A DNA stretch of 64,000 nt from an uncultured Lachnospiraceae bacterium (lineage in GTDB: Bacteria > Bacillota > Clostridia > Lachnospirales > Lachnospiraceae). This document shows positions 35,196 to 43,710 of the stretch, piece after piece. Numbering within the stretch: the stretch's first letter is position 1; the number at the start of each line of letters is the position of its first letter. Both the position numbers and the translations under genes were made by a program. The notes under the pieces were generated by a model. It saw only the letters and a list, made by a program, of their open reading frames with translations. It did not search any database and was not told the DNA's origin. The stretch is taken from NCBI GenBank assembly GCA_910576815.1, contig CAJTKA010000018.1, positions 7,693 through 71,692 of the forward strand, read 5' to 3'.

Positions 35196-35305
35196 AAAGT
35201 GCTTCTAAAGACGTCCCGCCATTGGACGGAGACACAAAGTCAGCAGAGCTGACTTGGAAGCACTAAGTTTCACGCAGGAGAATGCCTAAAATACGGCATT
35301 CTCCG
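35192..35305 (+). repeat. Structured repeat, copy 2, with terminator-like end
   Basis: Same plan as 19857-19950: outer GTGAAA/TTTCAC (35192-35197, 35268-35273) and AGTGCTTC/GAAGCACT (35198-35205, 35257-35264). Inner hairpins are CGTCC/GGACG (35212-35228) and AAGTCAGC/GCTGACTT (35237-35255). The terminal hairpin is GGAGAATGCC/GGCATTCTCC (35277-35286, 35295-35304). The stem at 35198 differs in sequence from copy 1 but still pairs, so the fold is conserved. Confidence 0.7.
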
Positions 35306-35312
35306 CACAAGG

Positions 35313-37088
35313 CTATTCTGCTTCAACAGGTTTCGGATATGCCGTCGCATTTTTGCCCCAGCAGTATTCCTGATCCTGAAAATCGACGGCATACACCGTG
35401 TTGTCCTCAAAGCGTACAGACTTTATCTTCTTTAATACCAGATAGGGTTCGGAAACCACGTCGGTAGAAACGCTCGGCATTCCATTCCCGCGTCTTTTAT
35501 TACCGATTTCTCCAAACGAATTATCGCCCCATACCCACAAATCTCCCTTTTTGGAAATTGCCGCCGCGGTAACATGATCCGCCGCAATAAAAGCAATGTC
35601 GTCCATCAGAGGCACAGGTTCACTGGAATAGTGATGCTCCTTTTTTGTATAAAATGCATTGACTACGGGTCTTGCCGTACCATTTCCAAGCTGCCCGTTC
35701 AAATTGTCTCCCATTGTGTAGAGAGTGCCGTCTTCCGACAGTATCATGATATAACCGCCGCCGACTGCTGCATATTTCACATGATCCATAATCAAAACAG
35801 GCTTAGTGATGCAGCATTGATGATAGGCATCATATGCAATATCTGTCCGCTTGTCCTGTTTCTCAATGGGCTGTCCCAATTGCCCGCTTCCGTTATTTCC
35901 TACGCCATATAATTCATGGTTGACATTCAGATAAACCAGCGTCTCGCCGCAGGCATCCATGTGAATAATATTATCTGCAATTAAAATGTCCTGCGCATTA
36001 AAATCCGTAGATGAAATTTCACCGATCCCTAATTGACCACTGGTATTTTGACCACTGCCGTAAAGGTAACCGTCTTTGATCTCATAAGTATTACTGTAAT
36101 CCTGAAATTTTGTCTGATATTCATTGGTGCTGACGGGGTATTTTTTTGCCTGTGTTATTTCTGCCGCCGTTTTGGGCCCTGATTGCAAAATATTGACTGC
36201 AATTTCTTTCGCCTTATTTCCTGATATGATATCTTTATTTTGCATATCATCAAGATAAACCGCAAAATAAGTTCTATCACCGCTTTCTTCTAAAAAGCCG
36301 ACAAACCATGCCTTTCCGTCAGAGGACGAGCCGGTTTTACCGTATAAACGACCATTGTCAAGTTCCGTAAGATACATGATATTTTTAAGGGTTTCTATAT
36401 GCTCGGCATCAAAGGGGGAATCCGTGCCCAAAATAGTACGCAGTACAGTTATCTGTTCCGTTGGAGAAATATTTAATGAGGAAGCTAACCAAAATCCATT
36501 CAGCTCCGGCAAAGGATTTACGCCGCTTCCGTCCCATTCAGACAGATCGCAGTTCCCATACTGTAATTCCTGTAATATTGCGCGCATATTTTCCTGCCCG
36601 ACTTTGTCTATAACCTGTCGGAAATACCAAACACACGAGTTCTCAAATGCTTCCTTTAATGTGAGATCTGCGTTCCACGCATCAACAGGGTAGTCTGCGC
36701 CGTTGTATTCCATTTTAGAATTTTCGTTTTTCAATACTCCGTTTTCCAGACCAGCAAGTGCAGTTATGATTTTAAAAGTTGATAATGGGGAGACTTCCGT
36801 TTCGCATAATTCCTTGTTATAAAAAATGTAAGTCTTTGACGATTTTTCATAGAACACAGCGCAGCCGTTGATTCCTTCAAAAATTTCAGCATAGTCAACG
36901 GTAGTTTCCGTTATAGCGGATGCGTCCTTTTCTTCTGTGTTATTTGTATTCTGTGTAGTTTGGGTATCCTGTTTTGTCTGCTGTTCTGTTTCAGTGCTGA
37001 CATCTTTTTGTGGCTGGCTGTTGATGTTAGAACATCCTGTAATGATAACAGACAGCAGTACAATTAAGATTGATTTATACTTTTTCAT
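35313..37088 (-). CDS. Lipoprotein: class D beta-lactamase-type domain fused to RCC1 repeats
   Basis: A 591-residue lipoprotein. The signal ends in a lipobox ITGC (Cys19), followed by a Gln/Thr-rich linker. Residues about 65-305 carry all class D (OXA/BlaR-sensor type) motifs: STFK 103-106 with the nucleophile Ser103, SCV 151-153, YGN 177-179 and KTG 251-253, plus the segment GFWLASSLNISPTEQ. Residues about 335-585 contain four RCC1-like propeller repeats (LYGSGQNTSGQLGIG, LYGVGNNGSGQLG, LYTMGDNLNGQLGNG, LWVWGDNSFGEIG). It could hydrolyse or only bind beta-lactams, or sense wall fragments. The ATG at 37088 has AGAGGAcc upstream. Confidence 0.85.
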   Translation of the reverse strand: MKKYKSILIVLLSVIITGCSNINSQPQKDVSTETEQQTKQDTQTTQNTNNTEEKDASAITETTVDYAEIFEGINGCAVFYEKSSKTYIFYNKELCETEVSPLSTFKIITALAGLENGVLKNENSKMEYNGADYPVDAWNADLTLKEAFENSCVWYFRQVIDKVGQENMRAILQELQYGNCDLSEWDGSGVNPLPELNGFWLASSLNISPTEQITVLRTILGTDSPFDAEHIETLKNIMYLTELDNGRLYGKTGSSSDGKAWFVGFLEESGDRTYFAVYLDDMQNKDIISGNKAKEIAVNILQSGPKTAAEITQAKKYPVSTNEYQTKFQDYSNTYEIKDGYLYGSGQNTSGQLGIGEISSTDFNAQDILIADNIIHMDACGETLVYLNVNHELYGVGNNGSGQLGQPIEKQDKRTDIAYDAYHQCCITKPVLIMDHVKYAAVGGGYIMILSEDGTLYTMGDNLNGQLGNGTARPVVNAFYTKKEHHYSSEPVPLMDDIAFIAADHVTAAAISKKGDLWVWGDNSFGEIGNKRRGNGMPSVSTDVVSEPYLVLKKIKSVRFEDNTVYAVDFQDQEYCWGKNATAYPKPVEAE

Positions 37089-37332
37089 TTGGTCCTCTCA
37101 TATGCAGTAAGTTAGTTATTAATAAATATATTTTACCATAGGCATTTTTATAGTTCCATGATATTTCGATTTTGTTCACCAAAAAATCACATCTGTTTTT
37201 AAGTACATTTCAGGATGCCCTTCTATACTTTACCCATGCTTTCAACACAATGTGTCAAGCTTTATTTTCATTATGAAAGCAAGGGACAGCGATAGAGCAG
37301 TCATAAAACAGTGGCAGAAAGGAGAGGGTCCG

Positions 37333-38022
37333 GTGAATCAGGTAGAAGGTTTTCGGCATGAATTAAAATACCGAATCAGCTACGCGCAATACATCGAATT
37401 AAGAGACCGCCTGCGGACAGCGATGCAACACGATGAGCATACAGGCGCAGACGGCAGATATCTGATACGAAGCATCTACTTTGATAACTACATGGACAAG
37501 GCGCTGCGGGAAAAGGTGCAGGGCATTCCCATACGGGAGAAGTTCAGGATACGGTATTATAATGATGATTTTTCTTATTTGACACTGGAAAAGAAAATCA
37601 AGGATAATACGCTTTGCAGGAAGGTCGATGTGCAGATCACAGAGGAAGAATGCAGGAAATTATTGGAGGGTGAAATTACTTGGATGCGGGATCATCCCGC
37701 GCCGCTGGTGCAGGAATTGTATACGAAAATGCGCAGCCAGTTGCTTTGCCCGCGAGTGCTGGTATCTTATATGCGCGAACCCTATATGTATCGGGCGGGA
37801 TATGTGAGGATTACGTTTGATTCTGACATCCGCACCACATTGTATCATAAAGATTTTTTGGAAGAGAAGGTTATTGACATTAATACGGTGGGGCCGCAGG
37901 AGAGGATACTGGAAATAAAATACGATGCGTTTTTGCCGGAAATCATACGCAGGCTGATACAGACAAACACACTGCGCCAGACGGCGTTTTCAAAATACGA
38001 GGCCTGTCGGTGTTATGGGTAA
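37333..38022 (+). CDS. VTC-domain protein, polyphosphate polymerase-like
   Basis: A 229-residue VTC domain (PF09359), the fold of the yeast vacuolar transporter chaperone polyphosphate polymerase. It has the tunnel-lining charged segments typical of the family: FRHELKYRI, LIRSIYFDNY, EKFRIRYYN, LEKKIKDNTLCRK, PRVLVSYMREPY, RITFDSDIR and ILEIKYDAFLPEII. The start is GTG 37333 with GGAGAGG upstream. In many Firmicutes it is followed by DUF4956 and CotH genes; here that order is kept but an IS110 element lies in between. Confidence 0.85.
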   Translation: MNQVEGFRHELKYRISYAQYIELRDRLRTAMQHDEHTGADGRYLIRSIYFDNYMDKALREKVQGIPIREKFRIRYYNDDFSYLTLEKKIKDNTLCRKVDVQITEEECRKLLEGEITWMRDHPAPLVQELYTKMRSQLLCPRVLVSYMREPYMYRAGYVRITFDSDIRTTLYHKDFLEEKVIDINTVGPQERILEIKYDAFLPEIIRRLIQTNTLRQTAFSKYEACRCYG

Positions 38023-38164
38023 AAAGAAGGGAGACCAGCTATGAAAAGTCAAGCCTAAATTAACAAAAAATTTCTTTTTCCTATCGGTGGTAAAAAAGGG
38101 TAACTTTAATAAAGCTCCCCAAGGGTGCATTTTCAAAATCTACCGGTATTGGTATACAGACCTC

Positions 38165-39337
38165 TTAATCGAGGTTAAATTCGACTCCGTCAGTGAGCAT
38201 CTTCCAGATAATCCTGACGAGCTTGCCGGCACAGTGCCCGAGGGCATTATAGTGAGACCGGCCTTCCGCCATCTTTTTGTCATAATAAGCTTTGAAGGTG
38301 GCGTTGTTCTTAACAACATTGTGTGCTGCGTTAATGAGTGCGTATCTGAGCACCCTTGAGCCGCGTTTGGACATTCTGGTGCGTCTGGCACTGTAATTGC
38401 CGGACTGGTAAACAGAAGGGTCTAAACCGGCAAAAGCAAGCAGCTTTGAGGGGCTGGGGAAACGGTGGATGTCACCGATCTCTCCAAGTATCATCCCGCC
38501 GTTGATGTAACCGATACCCGGAATGGTCATGATGACAGAATCATTAAATTTCATGATTTCAGTCATTTCAGCCTCGACACTGTTTAACTGGCTATCCAGT
38601 AACTCGATCTGTGCAATAGAGTGGGTTATCTGAATAGATAGGGCGCTGTCATTGGCACCGACAGACTTCTGCGCGAGAACCCTTAATTCTTTTGCCTGTT
38701 CCTTCTTAAAGTGGCCGTGTGAGGCAGTCGCGAGAAGGTGGCTGAGATGGGTCATATGCATGGAAGCGATGTCCTGAGGCGTGGGAGCCTCCTTTAAAAG
38801 TGCATAGACAGCTTTCTGATGCAGGCCGGACTTGAAGAAATACTGCAGTTCCGGGAAGACCTGGTCAACATAGGAAGTCAGCTGGATCTTTAAGCGTGTC
38901 CGCTGCTTAATGGTCTTCTGGCGGAACCGGCCAAGCTGCTTAAGATCCATCAGGTCAAGGTCATAGAAAGAGACAAACCTGTAGGAATCCTGCATCATGA
39001 GTGTTTTGGCAATGATGAAAGTGTCAACTTTGTCCGTCTTGGTCTTGCGTATGTTATCTTTACGCATAACCGAGGTTTTGATGGGGTTTAGTACACACAC
39101 GTTGTAGTTACAGGCAACAAGGTATCTCACAAGGTTGTCGCCGTAGTGTGCCGTCGATTCAAGACCGATGATGATGCTGTCGTCTTCATAAGAAAGAGCA
39201 GAGAGACGGGAATCCAGCATTTGGAAGCCATCACCGTCATTCGTAAATTTGAACGGCTTCATGAGTTCAGTGCCATCAGAAGATATGGCTGATGCAAAGT
39301 GGTTGAGCTTGGCAATGTCGATGCCTACGTAAATCAT
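38165..39337 (-). CDS. IS110-family transposase
   Basis: A 390-residue transposase with the DEDD (RuvC-like) N-terminal domain: Asp7 (VGIDIAK), Glu60 (IIGLEST), Asp102 and Asp105 (TDKVDTF), and the C-terminal transposase_20 domain (IPGIGYINGGMILGEIGDIHRF, AFAGLDPSVYQSG). IS110 enzymes act with a bridge RNA from the element's non-coding end. The ATG at 39337 has GGGAGG 10 bases upstream; 16 further codons are open but lack a site. It appears intact. Confidence 0.95.
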   Translation of the reverse strand: MIYVGIDIAKLNHFASAISSDGTELMKPFKFTNDGDGFQMLDSRLSALSYEDDSIIIGLESTAHYGDNLVRYLVACNYNVCVLNPIKTSVMRKDNIRKTKTDKVDTFIIAKTLMMQDSYRFVSFYDLDLMDLKQLGRFRQKTIKQRTRLKIQLTSYVDQVFPELQYFFKSGLHQKAVYALLKEAPTPQDIASMHMTHLSHLLATASHGHFKKEQAKELRVLAQKSVGANDSALSIQITHSIAQIELLDSQLNSVEAEMTEIMKFNDSVIMTIPGIGYINGGMILGEIGDIHRFPSPSKLLAFAGLDPSVYQSGNYSARRTRMSKRGSRVLRYALINAAHNVVKNNATFKAYYDKKMAEGRSHYNALGHCAGKLVRIIWKMLTDGVEFNLD

Positions 39338-39600
39338 GAGGTTGTACCTCCCTTTCATAAAGTCTGATACCGTGATATCCACCATCGATTATCATCGTAG
39401 ACTTGATTGAAATAAGAACTCAGGAACAAGAGGTTCCGGCTCATCCAGCAGATAAACAATTCAGATAAAGGCAGCGGCAATACACTCCTGTTGAGTAGTC
39501 AGGCTACAGAAAAAAATCAAAAGTCCACAGTATCTGAGTTGTATTGAACCACGATATTAAAAAGAAAGGAAGTTATGGTGTTTTTGCTTCTATAAACATC
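39338..39600 (-). ncRNA. Candidate IS110 bridge RNA region
   Basis: In IS110-group elements the bridge RNA is encoded in the non-coding end before the transposase gene. This 260-bp stretch is that end here, has no open frame, and holds small hairpins such as GGAAC-AAGA-GGTTCC near 39432. The RNA limits and its target and donor loops cannot be set by eye. Confidence 0.4.
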
Positions 39601-39613
39601 ATACAAGAAAAAT

Positions 39614-40285
39614 ATGACTTTTAATGATATCTTTAAATCCAGTTTTTTAGAAAATGTAACACAGTTTTCACCGCTTGACACGCTGATTGGGATGTTGGTT
39701 GCGCTTGTTATTGGCCTGTTTATTTTCATGGTCTATAAAAAGACGTTTAACGGTGTGATGTATTCGAGCAGCTTTGCGCTGACGCTGGTGGGACTGGCTC
39801 TTGTGACAACCTTAGTGATCATGGCAGTGACCTCCAATGTTGTGCTTTCTCTCGGTATGGTGGGCGCGCTCTCCATCGTTCGTTTTCGGGCGGCGATCAA
39901 GGAGCCGATTGAAATCGTGTATTTGTTCTGGTCAATTGCGGCAGGGATCGTGATTGGTGCGGGCATGATTTCGTTGGCGGTGATTGGTTCAGCGATCATC
40001 GGTGTGATTCTGATTTTGTTTGCCAACCGCAGGGTGCATGAAAATCCTTACATTCTGATTATAAATTGTAAGGATGAAAAGGCGGAAGATACAGCAGTGC
40101 AGATGGCAAAAACAGCGCTGAAAAAGTTTTTAATAAAATCCAAAACGGTGAGCAACGGCGGTATCGAGCTGACGGCGGAGGTGCGCCTGAAAGATGCAGC
40201 CACTTCCTTTGTCAATGCCATTCAGAACATAGAAGGGGTGGATCATGTTACATTGGTTAGCTACAACGGCGAGTATATGTCTTAA
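39614..40285 (+). CDS. DUF4956 membrane protein
   Basis: A 223-residue protein: three or four hydrophobic segments in the first 125 residues (IGMLVALVIGLFIFMVY, LTLVGLALVTTLVIMAV, and others), with the conserved GMVGALSIVRFRAAIKEPIEIVYLFWSIAAGIVIGAG, then a soluble ferredoxin-like C-terminal domain of about 85 residues. It is commonly encoded between VTC and CotH genes. The ATG at 39614 now lacks a ribosome site upstream; the IS110 end lies there, so expression may depend on the element or be reduced. Confidence 0.88.
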   Translation: MTFNDIFKSSFLENVTQFSPLDTLIGMLVALVIGLFIFMVYKKTFNGVMYSSSFALTLVGLALVTTLVIMAVTSNVVLSLGMVGALSIVRFRAAIKEPIEIVYLFWSIAAGIVIGAGMISLAVIGSAIIGVILILFANRRVHENPYILIINCKDEKAEDTAVQMAKTALKKFLIKSKTVSNGGIELTAEVRLKDAATSFVNAIQNIEGVDHVTLVSYNGEYMS

Positions 40286-40303
40286 TGAATTAAGGAGAAA
40301 ACT

Positions 40304-42043
40304 ATGATTTCCCACAAACATATCACAAAGATCATCGGTGTGATGATGGCGGCTGCTGTCGCGCTTTGCTTTTGGATGATGGTATTTTCGCAGGAAGTAG
40401 TAGAGACGTTGGGCGGCGTTCAGGTGCCGATGGCGTATGAGGAGGCATTGTTTGATGTGCAGGAACTGATGCAGATCGATATTCAAATGGCGCAGGATCA
40501 GTGGGAGGAAATGCTGAAAAATGCCATGGCGGAAGAATATTATTCCTGTGATGTGGTGATCAATGATGCAAAAGTGTGCAACGTCGGGATTCGTCCGAAG
40601 GGAAATACAAGCTTATCGGCAATTGCCATGGACCCTGATACGGATCGATACAGTTTTAAGCTGGAGTTTGATCATTATGTGGAAGGGCAGACCTGCCTCG
40701 GTCTTGATAAACTGATCCTGAATAATAATTATGCGGATGCCACCAACATGAAGGAGGCTCTCGTCTATGATATGTACCAATATCTGGGGGTAGACGCTTC
40801 CTTATATAACTATGCCAAAATATCGGTGAATGGGGAATATTGGGGCGTCTATCTGGCGTTGGAGGCTGTGGAGGACAGTTTTTTGATGCGCAATTATGGA
40901 ACGGAGGACGGCAGCTTGTATAAACCTGATAATATGCAGATGGGAGGCGGCGCAAAGAGCGGCGGCTTCGGCGGACAGCCTCCACAGCCCAGGGAGAAGG
41001 AAGCACCTGACGGAAACGGACAGCCGCCGCAGGGGATGGATTTTCTGGACGGGGAAATGCCCCAATTTGGAGGGGGCATGCCATTCGGCGACGACTTTGA
41101 TTTCGCAAAAGACATGCCGTCGGATGGAAATAGTTTTCCGAATTTCGGGGAAGGTCAGGACTTTGAGAAAGCAGATTTTCCGGGCGGTGGAAAACATGAC
41201 TTTACAGGCGGTTTTTCCATGGGCGGCGGAGGCGGCGCAAACCTTAGCTACACCGACGATGAACTTTCCGGTTGTTCTGATATCTGGGAGGGCGAGGTGA
41301 CAGATACGGGCAAGGCGGATCACAAAAGGGTGGTGATGGCTCTTAAAAATATCAGCGAGGGAACTGAGCTGGAAACGTATTTGGATGTGAATAATGTTTT
41401 GAAATATATGGCGGTGCACACTTTTTCCGCAAATATGGATAGCCTCTCTGGGAATATGGCGCATAATTATTATTTATATGAAGCCAATGGGATGTTGAAT
41501 ATCCTGCCGTGGGATTATAACCTAGCTTTTGGGGGAATGAATATGGGGGCGGAAAATAGCGCGTCGGATGTCATAAATGATGCAGTGGATACTCCTTTTG
41601 ACGGAACAAAATTTTTTGATGCCCTATTGGAGAATGAAGAATATCTTTCCCGCTATCATAAGTATTTGCAGCAGTTGACACAGGAGTATGTTTTTGGCGG
41701 AAGGTTTGAGGAGGTTTATCAAAGGATTCGCGGTCAGATCGATACGCTGGTGGAAACGGACCCAACCGCGTTCTATTCTTATGAGGAATACGAGGCGGGC
41801 GCAGAAATGTTGTATCAGACGGTAATGCTGCGGGCGGAAAGCATTGAGGGACAAATTGACGGCACAATACCTGCTTCGGATGAGGGGCAGCGTGCGGATG
41901 TCTCAAATCTGGTGGATGCCTCGAATATCGACATCTCCGTTATGGGAGTGATGGATATGGGAGGGGGCGGAATGCAAAAAGGCCCGAATGCGCGAAAGGA
42001 ACATCAGGCAGATGGAGGAGATGTGAAAAACCATATGAGGTAG
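40304..42043 (+). CDS. CotH-family secreted kinase-like protein
   Basis: A 579-residue protein with an N-terminal membrane anchor or signal (about 9-28) and a CotH domain. CotH proteins are protein kinase-like enzymes of spore coat and other secreted systems. Conserved parts are RPKGNTS (98-103), KLILNNNYADATNMKEALVYDM, YAKISVNGEYWGVYLALE, and LPWDYNLAFGG. Residues about 211-314 form a Gly/Pro/Met/Asp/Phe-rich low-complexity insert within the domain. It has an AAGGAG site and follows DUF4956 by 18 bp. Confidence 0.9.
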   Translation: MISHKHITKIIGVMMAAAVALCFWMMVFSQEVVETLGGVQVPMAYEEALFDVQELMQIDIQMAQDQWEEMLKNAMAEEYYSCDVVINDAKVCNVGIRPKGNTSLSAIAMDPDTDRYSFKLEFDHYVEGQTCLGLDKLILNNNYADATNMKEALVYDMYQYLGVDASLYNYAKISVNGEYWGVYLALEAVEDSFLMRNYGTEDGSLYKPDNMQMGGGAKSGGFGGQPPQPREKEAPDGNGQPPQGMDFLDGEMPQFGGGMPFGDDFDFAKDMPSDGNSFPNFGEGQDFEKADFPGGGKHDFTGGFSMGGGGGANLSYTDDELSGCSDIWEGEVTDTGKADHKRVVMALKNISEGTELETYLDVNNVLKYMAVHTFSANMDSLSGNMAHNYYLYEANGMLNILPWDYNLAFGGMNMGAENSASDVINDAVDTPFDGTKFFDALLENEEYLSRYHKYLQQLTQEYVFGGRFEEVYQRIRGQIDTLVETDPTAFYSYEEYEAGAEMLYQTVMLRAESIEGQIDGTIPASDEGQRADVSNLVDASNIDISVMGVMDMGGGGMQKGPNARKEHQADGGDVKNHMR

Positions 42044-42100
42044 AATAGGAAGGATTTCTTGCACATAAGATGAAATAAGAGTTTGCGCAAGAGGGCCTTT

Positions 42101-42712
42101 ATGCTGAACTATATCTGGGCATTCATGATTTTGATTGGCGTCGTGTACGGCGCATTTACGGGGAAGATGGCGGAAGTGACGAACGCTGCGCTGGATTCTG
42201 CGGGCGATGCGGTGTCCCTGTGCATCACCATGATCGGTGTGATGGCGCTGTGGGTGGGCTTGATGGAAATTGCGCAGAAATCGGGCCTGATTGCAAAGCT
42301 GACGAGAGGGATACAGCCCTTTATCAGCTTTCTTTTTCCGCGCATTCCCAAAGGGCATCCCGCAAGAGAATACATTGCTACAAACCTGATTGCCAATGTA
42401 CTGGGGCTTGGCTGGGCATGCACGCCTGCGGGATTGAAGGCGATGGAGGAGTTGGCGAAACTGGAGGCGGAGCGGGGAAATCCGGAATATCTGCCGGAGG
42501 GCGGAAATGTCAAAGGCAGAAAAGCAAGCAATGAAATGTGTACTTTTTTAATACTTAATATTTCGTCCTTACAGCTAATACCTGTCAATATGATTGCGTA
42601 CAGGAGTCAGTATGGGAGCGTGAACCCGGCGGGGATCATTGCACCGGCAATCGTGGCAACGTCTGTCAGTACGCTGGCGGCGGTAGTGTATTGTAAATTA
42701 AAAAGGAAATAA
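42101..42712 (+). CDS. spmA: Spore maturation protein A-like (nucleoside-recognition domain)
   Basis: A 203-residue membrane protein of the SpmA/nucleoside recognition (Gate) family: helices near 3-20, 38-60 and 160-195, with ANVLGLGWACTPAGLKAMEEL and FLILNISSLQLIPVNMIAYRSQYGS, typical of SpmA. SpmA and SpmB help dehydrate the spore core in Bacillus. No spmB follows, the next genes being convergent. The ATG at 42101 follows GAGGG; a TTG at 42083 also opens the frame. Confidence 0.85.
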   Translation: MLNYIWAFMILIGVVYGAFTGKMAEVTNAALDSAGDAVSLCITMIGVMALWVGLMEIAQKSGLIAKLTRGIQPFISFLFPRIPKGHPAREYIATNLIANVLGLGWACTPAGLKAMEELAKLEAERGNPEYLPEGGNVKGRKASNEMCTFLILNISSLQLIPVNMIAYRSQYGSVNPAGIIAPAIVATSVSTLAAVVYCKLKRK

Positions 42713-42717
42713 TGCAG

Positions 42718-42954
42718 TCATTCTCCCAAGATCTGCATGATTTTATCATAGTTTTCCAGCCGATGGGGAAAGGTGCAGTCTGAACAGTCTTTCGTCCTTT
42801 TCCCGTTCGTTTCGAAATACTTAGGATTTCCGGGACAGGTTTCCCTCAGATACAGCGGGCAGTAACAAAATAGACAGTTAAAATCCGCAAGCCCCTTATG
42901 ACAGGGAAAATATTGGCATTCTTTATTTTCAAAATAGCGAGATGAATTTTCCAT
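42718..42954 (-). CDS. Small cysteine-rich protein (PF04071-type domain)
   Basis: A 78-residue protein with about nine cysteines, in the pattern ECQYFPCHKG, FNCLFCYCPLY, CPGNPKYF and CSDCTFPH, known as the cysteine-rich small domain. It probably binds metal. The ATG at 42954 has GGGAGA upstream. It lies 13 bp after the MetH-activation-like gene, so the two may act together. Confidence 0.85.
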   Translation of the reverse strand: MENSSRYFENKECQYFPCHKGLADFNCLFCYCPLYLRETCPGNPKYFETNGKRTKDCSDCTFPHRLENYDKIMQILGE

Positions 42955-42967
42955 TTTTTCTCCCGAT

Positions 42968-43642
42968 TTATGAAACAACTCCAAAAATCCTGGTGTATCC
43001 GTAAGGTAAAGGCAGGTCGGTCATTCTTTTCCTAATCAGGTTATTTTCTTCCATTCTGTTGGGACAGGATTTATTGCTGCAGCCAATGCAGATTGCCTGG
43101 CAGTGTATGGCTTCATTCTGCGTCAATTCCGAGATAAAGACCACGCTCTTTTTTGGCTGCATACAAAAGGCGGCATTACATGTGATTTTGGGCGTAAGAA
43201 TTTGTAAAAGTCCAGGCAGCATTTCCAAGGGAAGTTCGTTCTCGCTGCCCGGGAAATGATAGCGTGCCACATGTTGTGTGGTATGAGCAGCGATATTTTT
43301 GTTATAAGCTTCGTATCCGTGCAGTAATAATTCACTCGCCAACACTTCAACAATATAACTCTCCAGCAGCAATCCTTTTTCAACATAGCTTTCCTGTAGG
43401 AGATCCACGCCGTTTCCAAGAGACATGGCAACGCATTCATACGCTTTGTCAGGCGGTTTATTTTCCGGCGAATACGCTTGTCTGACGTAAAAGGCTTCTT
43501 CCGCTATGGTGGGCAGCATTTCTTTTGCAACCGTTTGAATTTTTACGGTTTGTTCTTCACTGAAATGAAATTTATCTTGTACCTTTTTCACAAAATGAGC
43601 GGAAATAAATTCATCCAGTAGTTCAGGGAAAAAAATTTCCAT
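42968..43642 (-). CDS. Methionine synthase activation domain-like protein
   Basis: A 224-residue soluble protein that resembles the AdoMet-binding reactivation domain of B12-dependent methionine synthase (PGSENELPLEMLPGLLQIL, then QPKKSVVFISELTQNEA). It has a C-terminal cysteine cluster CIGCSNKSCPNR. Stand-alone forms occur in anaerobes and are thought to help reactivate corrinoid enzymes; that role is an inference here. No metH or corrinoid methyltransferase is in the window. The ATG at 43642 has an AGGAGA site. Confidence 0.65.
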   Translation of the reverse strand: MEIFFPELLDEFISAHFVKKVQDKFHFSEEQTVKIQTVAKEMLPTIAEEAFYVRQAYSPENKPPDKAYECVAMSLGNGVDLLQESYVEKGLLLESYIVEVLASELLLHGYEAYNKNIAAHTTQHVARYHFPGSENELPLEMLPGLLQILTPKITCNAAFCMQPKKSVVFISELTQNEAIHCQAICIGCSNKSCPNRMEENNLIRKRMTDLPLPYGYTRIFGVVS

Positions 43643-43710
43643 TTAATGATCTCCTATTAAGAGTGTTTATGATGTGTTACTTTAGCAGGAAATGGTAGCA
43701 GCGAAACTAG

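Larger units (their letters stand above)
38040..39612. mobile_element. IS110-family insertion sequence, about 1.57 kb
   Basis: The element carries one transposase gene on the minus strand. Ends are inferred: TATGA occurs at 38040-38044 and again at 39613-39617. Joining the flanks there restores a ribosome site GGGAG directly before the ATG of the DUF4956 gene. This gives a 1573-bp element with about 125 bp after and 275 bp before the transposase gene. The exact boundaries need an empty-site comparison. Confidence 0.65.
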
